Source of the DNA: Rhynchosporium graminicola
Lineage: Eukaryota > Ascomycota > Leotiomycetes > Helotiales > Ploettnerulaceae
Direction: 5' to 3'
NCBI GenBank assembly: GCA_900074885.1
Contig: FJUW01000048.1
Coordinates: forward strand, 372,001-436,000
Length of the DNA stretch: 64,000 nt
Made by a program: the position numbers and the translations under genes. The notes beneath the pieces were generated by a model. The model did not search any database and had not been told where the DNA came from. It saw only the letters and a list, made by a program, of their open reading frames with translations. Numbering within the stretch: position 1 is the first letter of the stretch; each line of letters opens with the position of its first letter. Shown here piece after piece: positions 44,882 through 57,351 of this stretch.

Positions 44882-46807
44882 GATAAAGACTCAAGATTAT
44901 ACTGAAAGCTGTAAGATTGCTGGAGATTAAAAAAATTAAATTTTTTAGTATGAAAACTGTGGTAGCAGCTACTTGGAGCGCACGATAGAGAATGAAAGTA
45001 TGGAAAGTGAAGGCTGGGGATGAATGCAGTGGATGAACAAACGGAAAACAAATGGAGAAGTCGTCTGCCTAATATGCTTGCCCATTATGTTGCTCGTCAT
45101 CCAGCCCTGCTATGATATCCGAAAGAGATGTTTTCCGTCTCTTGAACCTCACCCAAAAGTCCTGAGAATGTGCCACTTGCGCCCCCCAGCAGATCAAGCA
45201 TACGCCCCTCTATTTTCCTCATCTGAACTTCATGCGTTCGTCCGCAAGTATCAAGTTGTCAAAGACCATACTTCGCTTTTGATATTGATATGTTCTGCAA
45301 ATGGTATTCCTTGACAAGCATGACCGCCAAGTCGGCTCCAGAAGTTCTTGACTTGTCTGATGCTGGGCCATGCATTACCACGGACCCCCAATACAAAGAA
45401 TGGATGACAGGTGCACCCTGGAAATAAGCTTAAAAACAAGAGTTGACCGATCGAGGAATCTGACAGGTTGATGAAACGTCGAGGCGCAGAAGCTTGGCAG
45501 CTCCGAACCTGTCATTTTCGAGACTTCATCGAGACTCGTACGGCATCAATGACGACATGTCGGCACTTCCGGAACATCACTCGTAAGAGAGGAACAATGT
45601 ATAGTCGCTACTGGCTGGAAGCCGTATTGACATGCTTTATGTGTTAATATGAGAACAGGAGTTGTGGCAGGTAGAACGGAGATTGAGGAGAAGAAGTTTG
45701 ACCACCATAAAGACGGATTCTTGTATGTGACTTTACGCCCATGTTGTGCCAACAATGAGCCAAAGGAAACAGAACATGTCATGTGGTATTGGGAAGTCTG
45801 ACTTTCTATTGACTGGGTAAGACTCTCAAATCTTTGGAGGAGGTATCTGCAGTATGCCGAGGAAATGGCGTGTTCAATTCGAGGCTGGGCCAGGTCGTCT
45901 TCGTCGCACGAGAAATAGGCATACATAATCAAAGGTCGTAGGTCGATAAAGGTCACAGAAGTACCTCGGAACGTTACTCGAATTCATCCCATAAGGTCAC
46001 CTACCTCTTTTGTGACTTTAGACTCTGGAATGATGGTTCCACTATAAGTCCCATACCGCGTCAGACGAGATGGATGTGGCTGGCCACGCTTGGAGGTAGT
46101 GATACCCGGTGGCAACTATCTGAGAGCGTTTCAGAGCTATTGGATGAAAATATATCGGATGACACTTTGAGGCTCTGCGTCTAGACAGCAGAGCTGGAAG
46201 GATGTTGAGATAGAGAATTTGAGAGAATGTGAATGTTCCATACAGTGGTAACGGGAAGATGTACGGGTATATAGATCTGCATGTTATTCTCCTCCCACGA
46301 AAGAGACAACAACGGAATGTGTGGATGGGAGTCTAAGAACACGATTTGAGCTATTTTGACTAGATTGAGGTGAAGCTTTGAGCGCAAGCTTGTTCTTAAT
46401 CGTCAAGATGGTGGGTGTCGGTCCCCAAGACGAGGATCCCCAATGCAAGCACGTAAGTGCGTGATCCACTTGACGCATATACAGGTAGATAGAGCCTTTC
46501 CTAATCTGAAGATGGAAGGCGACTGACCGTATTGTGTTTTTGGCTCCATGTATTATGCGCCCTTGAAGCCGTTGATTACCCCGGGGTGTCTGGGAAAATT
46601 GTTCCGACATGGGAAGGGACGCTAGGACTTCGGAGTTCCCTCACGTGAAAAAGCGGTCCTGGAAAAACCAATCATCCGGGAAAGGCACGCACCAATGGTA
46701 AAGCTTTATCGTCGGTAAAAATTAAAATTTCCATTTCACCTTCAAGCCCCCTCAAGACTACAAACCATCTCTACACGCCAATCGTTATCCTAACACCAGA
46801 ACTCGAG
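44882..46807. other. Intergenic region, no supported gene
   Basis: About 1.9 kb between the Q-rich gene (minus) and fibrillarin (plus), so it should hold two promoters. A 136-codon minus-strand frame at 45546-45956 has mixed composition and no recognisable motif; I do not call it. Confidence 0.4.
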
Positions 46808-48006
46808 ATGGCATACACACCAAGAGGAGGCGCTCGCGGCGGCGGAGATCGAGGAGGACGAGGAGGATTTGGCGGCGGACGTGGAGGATTTGGTGGTGGT
46901 GGGGACAGAGGAGGACGAGGAGGTGGTTTTTCGAGAGGTGGCAGAGGTCAGTTTCACATACCCGCGACTTCAAATCTCTTGCCGATTGGATTTTTGAAGT
47001 CGCATAGCTTCCAATGACTTTGTGCATGGTTATATGATCCAATGAGCTGACCAGAGGTTATGGATTTCAAGGCGACAGCAGAGGCGGTCGTGGTGGTGGA
47101 CGAGGCGCACCTCGAGGAGGCCGTGGTGCACCAAGAGGACGTGGAGGAGCTGGAGCAAAGGGTGGCGCAAAGACCATTATCGTATGTATCGATCTTTTAG
47201 TTTGCGAATCGCAGAAATTGACTTGCGCAGGAACCCCATCGTCATGCTGGTATCTTCGTCGCTCGTGGCAAGGAAGATATGTTGGTCACCAAGAACTTGT
47301 CCCCTGGCGAGTCAGTTTACGGCGAAAAGCGCATCAGCGTCGAGAATTCCGGTCCAGCCAACCCAGACGGAACCCCAAGTGTCACCAAGGTCGAATACCG
47401 TGTCTGGAATCCTTTCAGAAGTAAGTTGGCTGCTGGTGTATTGGGTGGTCTGGACGAGATCTTCATCAAGCCCGGAGCCAAGGTTCTCTACCTCGGTGCC
47501 GCCTCTGGAACATCCGTTTCTCACGTTGCTGATATCGTTGGCCCAACTGGAACCGTCTTTGCTGTCGAATTCTCCCATCGCTCTGGTCGTGATTTGATCA
47601 ACATGGCTACTCACCGCACAAACGTTATCCCAATCATTGAGGACGCCCGTCACCCACTTAAGTACAGAATGCTGGTTTCCATGGTCGATGTAATCTTCGC
47701 AGATGTTGCCCAGCCAGATCAAGCTCGTATTGTTGGATTGAACGCTCATCTGTTCTTGAAGGTCGGCGGTGGTATCGTTGTGTCCATCAAGGCAAACTGT
47801 ATCGACAGTACCGCTGCACCAGAAGCCGTTTTCGCCAGAGAAGTCCAGAAGCTGAGAGAGGAGAGAATCAAGCCTTTGGAGCAGCTGACCCTGGGTAAAT
47901 TTTCTAACTAAATTGATGCGTTTCTGCATAGCTAACCACATACACAGAACCCTTCGAGAGAGATCATTGCGTCGTTGTCGGTCGCTACGTCCGCTCCACT
48001 ACATAG
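46808..48006 (+). CDS. NOP1: Fibrillarin/Nop1, rRNA 2'-O-methyltransferase
   Basis: Four exons: 46808-46946, 47057-47181, 47231-47894, 47948-48006; introns 110, 49 and 53 bp; 328 residues. Residues 1-86 are the glycine/arginine-rich GAR domain (repeated [13 protein letters not shown] and RGAPRGG). The methyltransferase part starts [20 protein letters not shown], with the SAM-binding motif [14 protein letters not shown] at 173-186 and [12 protein letters not shown] at 199-210, then [28 protein letters not shown]. The last exon gives [14 protein letters not shown]. Fibrillarin is the catalytic subunit of box C/D snoRNPs in the nucleolus and methylates pre-rRNA ribose; it can also methylate histone H2A glutamine. 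Length and motif order match fungal orthologues. Confidence 0.96.
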
Positions 48007-49024
48007 ATACACCGCATCGTTGCTTTTCTGGGTTTCTCATAATTGTTAGGATTAGGGTTCGTTGTTTTCGCTGGTGTAACTACTCAGGTCCTGGCGTTCA
48101 GGCTTCATATGGGATCTCTACCAAAAAATTTCAAATGCATTCCGTCTGGCTCCCGTGATTGCTACTTTGCCAGATCCTTTCTGCGCAGCGACTAACCCCC
48201 AGTGGCAAGGATTTTTTCAGGATCACTGGGTCGCCGAGGCCTTATTCTGCGATGAGAGGTCAAGCTGTCACCCATTTTTGCAGGATACGATTTTGCTCTT
48301 CTCCTGTTCAGGCGTTGCCTAACACCGTCAATTCGCTAATAACCGAGGACTTGATGTCCTTGAGTAGCACCTTTACGAAAACCTGGAAACGGAACAGGAT
48401 AGGTATCTGTAGAGAAAGAGCCCGTCCAAAATGCATTACCAGATTCGAATTATGTCCACTGGCTTGTCCTGGTGTATACAGGGAGGGCATTTACATCAAC
48501 CCGAGTTTTTGGAACCCCCAGCAAGGAGCCCAGTCCTGCGCAGAAGATCGGATTCTCTTGAATGTCGCGTAAAGACAGGCCATGAAGGTAGGCTGGTAGC
48601 CCTACAGTATTGAAACATGCAGCCACATGCGGTCTTGTCGACCTTGTTCCATACAGGGTGTCATTCTCTCAATATGAGTATGTACCAGAAATTTTACGTA
48701 GCGAGAAAACTTGCTACCAACACTTTTTCTGCTTCAAACTTTCTCTATATTGAGCTCGGAACTTCACCACACCAGAAGCAAGGTATTGTAAATCTGGTTT
48801 ATCATGGGTAAATGTCCCGATATCTTCCCAATACATAGAGTATAGTAGTTCTGACATCACTTTTATTTTCGCGTGTGAGAATCATAAACCATGCTAAGCA
48901 TTTCTACTCAATAACACTTTGAGCAGAATCAGAACAGAGATATCGCTGCTCCACTCCGACACCAAACCGTATCATTCTCCATAGAGTAGAAGTCCACCAC
49001 AGAGAGGTAGGACGCTCCTCATAA
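48007..49024. other. Intergenic region, no supported gene
   Basis: About 1 kb holding the 3' flanks of fibrillarin (plus) and of the caspase-like gene (minus). No coding or RNA feature recognised; the two genes converge here. Confidence 0.4.
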
Positions 49025-50083
49025 TCACTTTCCTCTCCCAGCGATCGTAGCGTTCATCTTGGCTGACAATTCTTCTTTCTCTTCAGAGGTTAGATCTGCA
49101 AACTGCGCAGCCAAAGCCAGAACTTCAGAATCCCATCCTGCTTCTCCGGCTCCCTCTGGCCTCAACGCCATCAACTGAACGTTCGGGAATGACATCCTGT
49201 TGATTGCACCAACAGAAAAATGAAATGGAGTGGGTGGTGCGCTATGGGTTTCCAGGTCCACCTCCATCATTCTCTGCACGAGACTAGCATGCAAATCAGC
49301 AGCAGTGAAGGCCTCTCCCACATCAGCCTTCATCTCTAAGATGTGGAGAAGTATCTCCGTGAATGTACCACCAAGTCGGTTTCCATATGTCGCTTTGCTG
49401 GGCAGAATTGTGCCATCGCGATGACTGCCACACGCGGTTATGAAATCCATTCTCCTGGACGAGCCATCGAATTCGATGCCAACCACGACTGCTGATGCAT
49501 CGCAACAGTCCATGATAACGAGGACATCGCTTTGCACTGTCTTTAAAGCTTTCTCGACGACTGGCCATCCAAGATCCGACATGTGCCCCTTCGCGCGGAA
49601 ACAAGAGATTCTTCTTCCGCGACAATCTTCGTCATTGGAATCATCGCTAGTCACGGTCGTCAGGATTCTTCTGACGTATCGAATGATCCAGGGACGCGGC
49701 GGTACATACGATGACCATACTGACCTCGATTGTCCTAATGCAGCCCATGATAACGATGGTCTCCCTTCCACGTCCCTTTCCATTCTTCCGTGCCCGCTAT
49801 AGTACACTATCAACAAGGTCCCATCCTTCGCTGCCTCGTCTTTGATCGCCTCAAACTTCTCTAAGAAGCGCGCTTCGGGATTCTGAGGGGGGATACGAAA
49901 GAGTTCCGTTGAGAAATTGAAGCGCTTCTCAAACAGGTCTTTCAATTTGTTTGCCTCGCCCCAGCAACCATCTCTTTCATCTTCCCAGCAGAGAAGGAGA
50001 GCGAGGACGTTCTTGTAAGGAAATTTTGTTGCTGGACGAGTAGGAATTGAAGTAGTACCGGAGGTATTGGCGTCGGTGGTCAT
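49025..50083 (-). CDS. Caspase-like (peptidase C14 fold) orphan protein, second copy
   Basis: ATG at 50083 (MTTDANTSGTTSIPTRPATK) to TAG/TGA at 49025, 352 residues if unspliced. Dyad is intact: LIVYYSGHGR with His98 and VLVIMDCCDAS with Cys193/Cys194. The core resembles FPYKNVLALLLCWEDE at the first strand. Between these, residues about 120-146 (SVWSSYVPPRPWIIRYV onwards) look non-conserved and coincide with a possible 78-nt intron (49724-49647: AG|GTCAGT donor, CTGAC branch, GACTAG acceptor). Its length is a multiple of three with no stop, so both forms (352 or 326 residues) are open. After the Cys motif comes TACGSHRDGTILPSKATYGN, then helical and acidic parts. No prodomain or p10 domain is apparent, as for the 15-16 kb gene, to which it is probably a distant paralogue (YYGGHGR/LDCCNAS versus YYSGHGR/MDCCDAS). 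Function unknown. Confidence 0.82.
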   Translation of the reverse strand: MTTDANTSGTTSIPTRPATKFPYKNVLALLLCWEDERDGCWGEANKLKDLFEKRFNFSTELFRIPPQNPEARFLEKFEAIKDEAAKDGTLLIVYYSGHGRMERDVEGRPSLSWAALGQSRSVWSSYVPPRPWIIRYVRRILTTVTSDDSNDEDCRGRRISCFRAKGHMSDLGWPVVEKALKTVQSDVLVIMDCCDASAVVVGIEFDGSSRRMDFITACGSHRDGTILPSKATYGNRLGGTFTEILLHILEMKADVGEAFTAADLHASLVQRMMEVDLETHSAPPTPFHFSVGAINRMSFPNVQLMALRPEGAGEAGWDSEVLALAAQFADLTSEEKEELSAKMNATIAGRGK

Positions 50084-52899
50084 GATTGGAATTGAATTGA
50101 ATACACTCTTGTTGTGTAGAAGTTAAAGTCACCCTGGTGAATATCAAGCTTTATGTATCTTCTAACTCTTATGGCTTTCTGAAAGTGGTGCAGTACATTG
50201 TCATAAGTACGTGTCATGACTGCTACAGTTTGCGCGAAATGGACATAAAGTATTGATTTTGTACTACATCGGTCATAGATCTGGTTTGAAACGAAGATTG
50301 CTTGTAACTTTCAGGGAGGGTTGCTTATGAGCAAACAACAATCTATGAAACCTCCAGAGAATATTAACGACATTGTTTGTAAGGTACTCGCTTCGTGTAA
50401 GCTAAATACAGGGCGAATGACTGACAACAAAACTACCTACGTGCTGCAACTATCTTGATTTGAATGAAATTCTGTTCAATTTTCCTCCAGATACAACCCG
50501 TGCGAGTCTTGATCTACTGCTTGCATACATCTCGGCTTTTCAAGGGGGAGATCAGTACGTGTATCCTACAGTTGGCCAATCTAAGGAAGTTAGCCGTGCT
50601 AGCCAGGCTAACTGGGGGATTTTCACATTTTTTAGGATATATACGTACACTACGGAATTTTTTTCGAAATGATGCGTTAAGTTATGGGTCGCTCATCGGT
50701 TGCCTTGTTATTTTTTTGGGAAATTATCTTCGATCAACCCACCAGTAGTTGGGTAGAATACATCAATAAAGTATTCGATGGTACATGCCGTGGGGAATTT
50801 TTTAATTCATACCCACACTTATGTCATGGGTAAGTACACCGCTGTTCTTATGAAATCAATTTGAAACGTGTGTAGATGGCTGGACTGACGAGAAGTAGCC
50901 ACGACCGAGTCTCTGTATTTTGACTTCCATTGGAGGCCGCAGATGAGGCTCTCTCATTGCCGCCGGAATAAGAAGGCCACAGTGTTTTTTCTCTATAATC
51001 AGTGAATATACACCGACGTGGCGATGCTATTTTCCACCGCGGGGAAGAACTTGACAATACATACTACAACCGGGACGGGGGTTGTCGAAAGAAGCAGTGG
51101 AAGTTGAAGTGTCTACTTAGCGGAGTATATCGCTGATAATGATACTTCATCATCATTTCGAGCTCCAATATTGTAGAATCCTTTGGCATTGTTCGTACTA
51201 ATAAGATACAGTAGCGCCTGGCTCCAGGAGCAGAGAGCTCGACGGTTGATGTTACGGTCGAAGTGAGCAGTCGTCAAACTTGACTGCGCTCGAAACTGCA
51301 TACTCGTACGAAGACGCAGGTTCTGACGAGGCCGGCCCAATCGTCGATGTCATGAAAGTGTTGTATGACTTTACTAAAGCAACCCAGAGCCCTGGCCATA
51401 AAAATTCATGGGATTTTCGAAGGCATATCGTTCTGTCTCTCCTGATATCAAGTTCTTACTGTCTAGTAGCATCCACTTTGTTTGGAGTAGAGCATCAAAT
51501 ATGCGGCGGACGCATACGTCGAGACTTCAGGAAGATCAAATGCTTTACCACAACTTCAGCTCACACGACCTTGGTTAGAGATTCAGCAGCAGAATTTTCT
51601 CCACAGCCAAGATTTGTTTACTTTCCTAACCCTCATGTTATGCTCCATTAAGAGTGAGTCCTCGTCAACAAGCAATGGACGATTCGTTCGCAAGGGCGAT
51701 GATGTCTCAAACCATAAATGGAATTCTTGCTATAGTGGTGACCTTTGTCTCGGAATGCTCAGAGCTTTCAGCAGATTACGAGATCTGGCAACGACTAATA
51801 TGGGGTTTCATCTGAATAATAATCTTGGACTATTATTGCCACATTTATTGAGATCCGCTTCACATCGTGACAACGGAGATCTCCTAGCAATCAGTAAACA
51901 ATAGGCTGTGACTGAAACCCAACGATGCGTTCTGCAGGTACTTTTGCTCATCCTTTTACCACAATCATCTGTGCCAGACGTTCAGCCATCGTGGGTTTCT
52001 CATGAATTATTCGGAATATCGATTACAAGAGCACTTCTCATGCAGAAAATCGATAATTGAAGAGGAACCATATTAGGCTGTGGAGAACAAGAGGATGGCC
52101 TGCTGCAGGAACTGATAGCGGCTCATTCAATTTGTCGGGTCGTGATTTGGTCTGCATATTATGGTCAGCGGCCTTATTTGGTCCAAGATATTTCTTGGTA
52201 ATCTTGATGAGGCAAAGAGTTGCAGAGAAAGCTCAGGAGAATTGCAACCAGCTGAGATAAGTACTCAATCGTAATTTGATGTCCCCCAGAGTGCCATGAG
52301 CATGCCGAAGGGCACTTGAAAATTCAATACAGTATGAATAAGCGGACTCATATACCGAAATGGCCGAATGAGTAAGATCTTTCAAAGCAAGACACTTCAT
52401 AGAATCTTCTATTGGTCACCAGCTCGGTGTCTTCGGTCTACCAATAGTATCGGTTTCTCTTCGGATTTGAGAACAATAGCAAGCATGTGTGAAGATGCAC
52501 GACCCACTCAGTCTTTGAAATTGCTGCTGGACGCAACAGAATCCCATTCGCAAAGAGTTCCGAGGTAAAAGAAGCAGCAAGGCCTTCGCCAACTATTTTT
52601 GAATCCACAGAAAAGTACCTGTCTTTGACGAAAGTGAGTCAGAAGCGAGGTAATCAGAGATCATTGCTTTACATCGGAGATTTTGCACTTTTTCAATCCC
52701 TATATGGTTGCACAACTTCACTCAGGGTTGCACAAAAGAAGTGTCTTCAGGATCTTCAGGGTCTTCCGGGCTGATCTCCTTACGAACTGGGGTTCAGAAG
52801 TCTGTGCGCTACAGGCCACATTTCCGTATCGCACCTTAACAGAATGACTACTATCTTCAAACTATATAACTTGCTATTAAAATAGGTCTTATTTATACT
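50084..52899. other. Gene-poor transition into transposon block
   Basis: About 2.8 kb. The frames at 51280-51651 and 51614-51904 are the longest but show no recognisable family. Composition drifts toward AT and TA-rich sequence from about 52.3 kb. Broken leftovers of genes cannot be excluded. Confidence 0.4.
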
Positions 52900-53900
52900 C
52901 TTCTAATATCCCCGAGGAACCTGATATCAGAAATTAAGATAAAATACAAAGAATCAATTCGATAGCTCTATAAGAGAGGCGGCCTGACTCGGGTAGAGCT
53001 TCAGTAGTACTATAACCTAGGAGAATTAACTGTTCGGAAGATCCTTACCTACGAATCACCTGAACGAGCTCGACCTACACGTATCGGGCGTCCTCGAGAC
53101 TGGGGAAATAAATAAGAGGTAGTAGATATCATCGAACACGTCTTCTCGGATCACCGTACTCGAGAGCTCTCTTAGGCTGATATCGTCTCCGAATACAGGC
53201 TCCCCTGTAGTCCTTTAACTCTTAAACGAAAGATAAACGAAGTAGGCTATTATTCGTGTATTTAATATTAAAAACTTTACCTCTCGAAGGAATAAGCGAA
53301 GGTTCGGTAGCTATAAGCGATTACCTATATATTTTAGAGTCTCGTTCAGTAGAAATCGGTCCTTTAGTCTAACAAGGTAATCTTCTTAATAGGCTCGAGG
53401 ATACGGAAGAAGAGGTGTATTCGGAACGATTAGGAGAGGTATTATCCCGATTATATTTAATTTCAAATGTATCGAGGAAACGTCACTCCGGTATACTTCT
53501 TCGGAGCAATTAGATTCGGGTATAAGAGCCCGATAATTCATATATATAGAACAGGGAAGAGTAGAGCTTTCAAGTAAGTTGATTATCTAGAGCAAGTACT
53601 ATAGCTACATATTCGAAGTATCCTCGAGCTCTTTGCAGAAGTCTATAGTACTCCGATTTTCATGGAAGATAGTAATTCAGCTCACGGGCACTATTCGAAG
53701 ATAAACCCTTATGCTCGATAGAGAGACGAGCATAGTATTCGACTATTTCCTTACCCTCCGATCTCTTCTGATATGAATCTATCGCAAGGTTACGTTGATC
53801 TTCAGAGTAAGGTATAGAGTAGTTGAATGTTGTTAGTTGTATTACAGTACTAATTACTATAGAGAGTTGACTAAAGGTATTATCTAGGAATATCCGCACG
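52900..53900 (+). mobile_element. RIP-mutated Tc1/mariner-type transposase relic
   Basis: Plus-strand translation shows an AT-hook/helix-turn-helix segment near 53070-53280 (ARPTRIGRPRDW, then DIIEHVFSDHRTREL and LTLKRKINEVGYYS) interrupted by TAA/TAG. Further on, IRFGYKSPIIHIYR near 53510 matches the WGxxxxxxKSPLI signature of Tc1-like DDE transposases, and DYLEQVL follows. No terminal inverted repeats were identified. Stops and AT bias fit RIP. Confidence 0.6.
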
Positions 53901-54379
53901 GACTATGCACATGACTATTGTCACCTGATCTATACTAAGACTTATATCCTCGTAATATACCCCTCTATAGAGATACTATAAAGTCGGTAACTTCTATAGG
54001 TACGAGTGATCTAATTTCCTATAATTAGTCGATTATACTATCGTATGCGTATATATAGTAATACCTCTAGAGACTAGAACTATACCTCGATATCATATGA
54101 ACTAGATAAACCCCAGGTTCTGTAATTCCTTTAAGATAGTTAGCTTTCCTAATTAATATCTATACCTCTTATTCTAAGTATAAAATAGTTATATTCAGTA
54201 TTACTATAAAGGCCTTAAGGTCTTATAGGCTAAGTAGTTTAGTGAAACTATCTGCCGCGTTCTCTTTTAAGAGTATATACTAAGGGTCTAAATAACCTCT
54301 AGCAACCTACTAGCGAAGGTAATAAAAATTAATATCAATATAATTAGTACGCTAGTGTAATTCAGGGTTCTCCGATAGA

Positions 54380-54620
54380 GATAAAGCTCCCTGATTATTA
54401 TATTATATCTCTATACTCCTAGAGTCTGGCTTATTATAGCCTAGCTCCTTTAGTACTTAGCGGATCTATAACACTTCTCTAGTAAAGGCGCATATAGCTA
54501 TATACTCTGCTTCCGTAGAGATAAGAGCTATATATCACGAACCAGCATAGTTCTTAGCACTAAAACCGTCCTAGCACCAGAATACTAATAGTACTATCTA
54601 GTGGGGTATATCAGACGAGT
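54380..54620 (-). mobile_element. Ty1/copia RNase H fragment
   Basis: Minus-strand reading gives GFSAKNYAGS, then a stop, then YIALISTEAEYIA, the RNase H signature (STEAEY) of copia pol. Only a short fragment is visible, heavily mutated. Confidence 0.5.
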
Positions 54621-54699
54621 TTTAGTACTAGAAAAGAGTTAGTACTATTAGAGGAAAGGCACTAACACGGTTATAGTATAAACCAGCGAGTAGTACTAT

Positions 54700-54960
54700 A
54701 CGCCTACCTGTATTATAGTAATAATAGTATTATAGCTATAGGTGATCCAGGATCACGTGATATACTAGACTACTAGATAGTCTTACGAGCTTATACGCTC
54801 TGCAAGATATCTTGCATAGCTAGTATAAGGGAACGAAAGTTCTATATAAGACTAGCACTTCTGCTATTAGATAGGAGCTTCGTGCTCAAATTTATATAGT
54901 AATTAATACCTACTTATAATATCTTAATTCTAATTAAGAACTGAATTTCTTATTTACTTT
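54700..54960. mobile_element. Possible LTR fragment
   Basis: Contains ATCACGTGAT, TATAAG- and TATATAAG-type motifs and a tail like a fungal LTR leader. Boundaries not determined. Confidence 0.25.
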
Positions 54961-56656
54961 ACTTTATAGCTAATACTAACTGACGAGCTTATATACCGCG
55001 TACTAATTAGAACTAGGAACGTTATACTTTAAGTATCTTACTTAAAGTATTATTAGTAAGAACGAAATAGCCCCTAAAGAAAGATTAGTTATAAGAGAAA
55101 GATCCTAAGTTAATAAGATAAAGAAGACTAATAAAGTTACTCTACTTTAAGTTAACTTATCTAATACTTATTATAGAAACTATAATAACTTAGAATAATT
55201 TATCCTTTAGTACTAAATATATCTCGCTTTTAATAGAAATAAGTTCGAAGCAGATTCCCTTAAAGTCTTATAAAATACTTCGTTCCTCTATAATACTATA
55301 GCTTACTAGATCGAACTAGCCTTAAGTAATTACTTAATTAATCGATACTTAACTGGAGCTTATTCTACTATTATAATTAAAAAAAGTCGAATTATCTTTC
55401 GAACTATCGCAGGTTTTATTATTACTATTAAAGGAGTCTTCGGAGACCCTAATAAGAAAGAATAAGCCGAGAAGTACTTACTCGGAATTCGATAGTAAGG
55501 ATCTATTTATAAATATACTACTAAGTTCTACTATTACTTTATATAGTTAGACTAGATAGATAGTAGATTAAGAGCCTAGTACTACTAGGGCCTTAAGAAC
55601 TATATTAAGGATAAGCTCTTTAGAACTAATAAACTAGATAACTTAGAGAACTTAATTAAATTATCTATTATTATTAATAAATAAATCTAGGAATAAGTAA
55701 AAAAGAAAGAAGAATACTTTATACTTACTTACCTTCAGAAGCTCTAATTTCTATAATAATATAATAAGTATTAGGGAAATTTCTAATCTTATCTAAATAA
55801 TAAATATAACTATTATAATCTAATAAAAATAAATAGAGTAGAGAGAGGAGCTAAGAGCTAAGCTAAGAAAAATAAAAATTAAGAGAAGAGCTTATACTAT
55901 ATATATAGTAAGCTAAGATATCTCGCATATGATTATTCTCAGAAGAAGAAGTAAGAAGGAAAATCTTAGAATAAACTTAAGAGAGAATTCGAACTAGTAG
56001 AAAGGAAGCTAGATTACTAAGAAGCTTCTAGCGCAGAATAGAGTTCATAGGACTTTATAGCTTATAAATCTAGTAAAGAATTCGAAGAGAACTTAGTTAA
56101 ACTTCTAAATAAAAACTAAAAAAGCTAGAGTATTATAGATAAAAGAAACTATCTATATAATAATCTTCTATATAGTAATAAGAACTAGACTCTTCGAGAT
56201 CACTCTAATAGAAGTAGAATATAAGTCTATAATAGAATAAAGTCCGATTTTATAGAATATTACTAAACTTATAATATATTTAACCCGGGTATAAACTATA
56301 TTATAGCTTATCGCGATACTATTACTATTATATTCTAAGTTAATACCGGGAATATCGAGGAACGACTAGATCGTTATATAGCTAATCTTAAAGGAGAACC
56401 TGAACTAAAGGAATTCGAATAATTAGATTAGTTCCTTCGAATTAAAGATACTTAAGCTATTATTAAGGAAATAGAAGAGGAACGCTATTAGTAGAGAAGA
56501 TAATACTTATTAGAACTAGTTACTTATTAGAGAATAATACTAGATCTTATTCAGAGATAAGCTAATCTCTACTACTATATACTCTATATCCTAATTACTT
56601 ATAAACCCGGCCTTAGGACTTAGTTAGACGAAATAATAGAAAGAATTATTAAAGAA

Positions 56657-56842
56657 TGTAAGGTTCGAGCCCTTAGGTTATGGTACTAGTATTACCAGCA
56701 CGACTCGCTGACTAAGGCTCGGTTAAGCCTTAGCACTACGCACCTTTTCTTGCGGCTTCCGGTTAGATTCTTACTCTCTCCGGTATCGAACTTCTTGAAT
56801 ACTACACTTGATTATCTGCGTACGCGTTACTTACCCGTGATA
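56657..56842. repeat. Left LTR, 186 bp
   Basis: Matches 58840-59025 over the full length with mostly transition differences. Confidence 0.85.
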
Positions 56843-57351
56843 TTAAGTTCGATCAAATAACTAGCTCCTATAGCCTTTATATCGGAGTCCGAATAATCGT
56901 AGTCGAGGAACGAAGTCTTCGATAAATCATTAACGATAGGATAGTAAAGGTACGAGAGTAATAGAAGCCGAATCGATTCTAACGATACCTAGAGAAAAGC
57001 TCTAAGAACGCGAGAAAAGACGAAGACTCGATGGATTCCGCTATTCTTAAGCCGGAGTATATCTGATTTATCCCTTAAACTTATAAGATAAGAGCGGAAA
57101 AGTAGCTAAAATTTTTTTATAAGAGTAGAAAGGTAAGGAGTAGCCTAGGGTATAGACTACTCCCGAATAGATAAGAAAAGCAGTAATAATCGGTCGGTCG
57201 CTGCCTACGAATAAGCGAATGATAGAAGCTATTCGATAGCTTAAGTAGAATATATACCTAAAAGATATAAGGAGCGACTATTGCTAGCTAGTAGCCGCTT
57301 AGGAACGCGCGGATAACAAGAACCCTTCGATAATATCTAAGATAAAGGAAA

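Noticed and set aside
45546..45956. 136-codon minus-strand frame
   Set aside because: No recognisable motif, no clear splice or leader context; could be chance.
51280..51904. Frames of 96-123 codons before the transposon block
   Set aside because: No family recognised and composition resembles decayed sequence; left as possible gene leftovers.
56660..56675. tRNA-like B-box (GGTTCGAGCCC) at the LTR start
   Set aside because: No matching A-box, acceptor stem or cloverleaf was found; the motif is at the LTR edge in both copies and is treated as part of the LTR.
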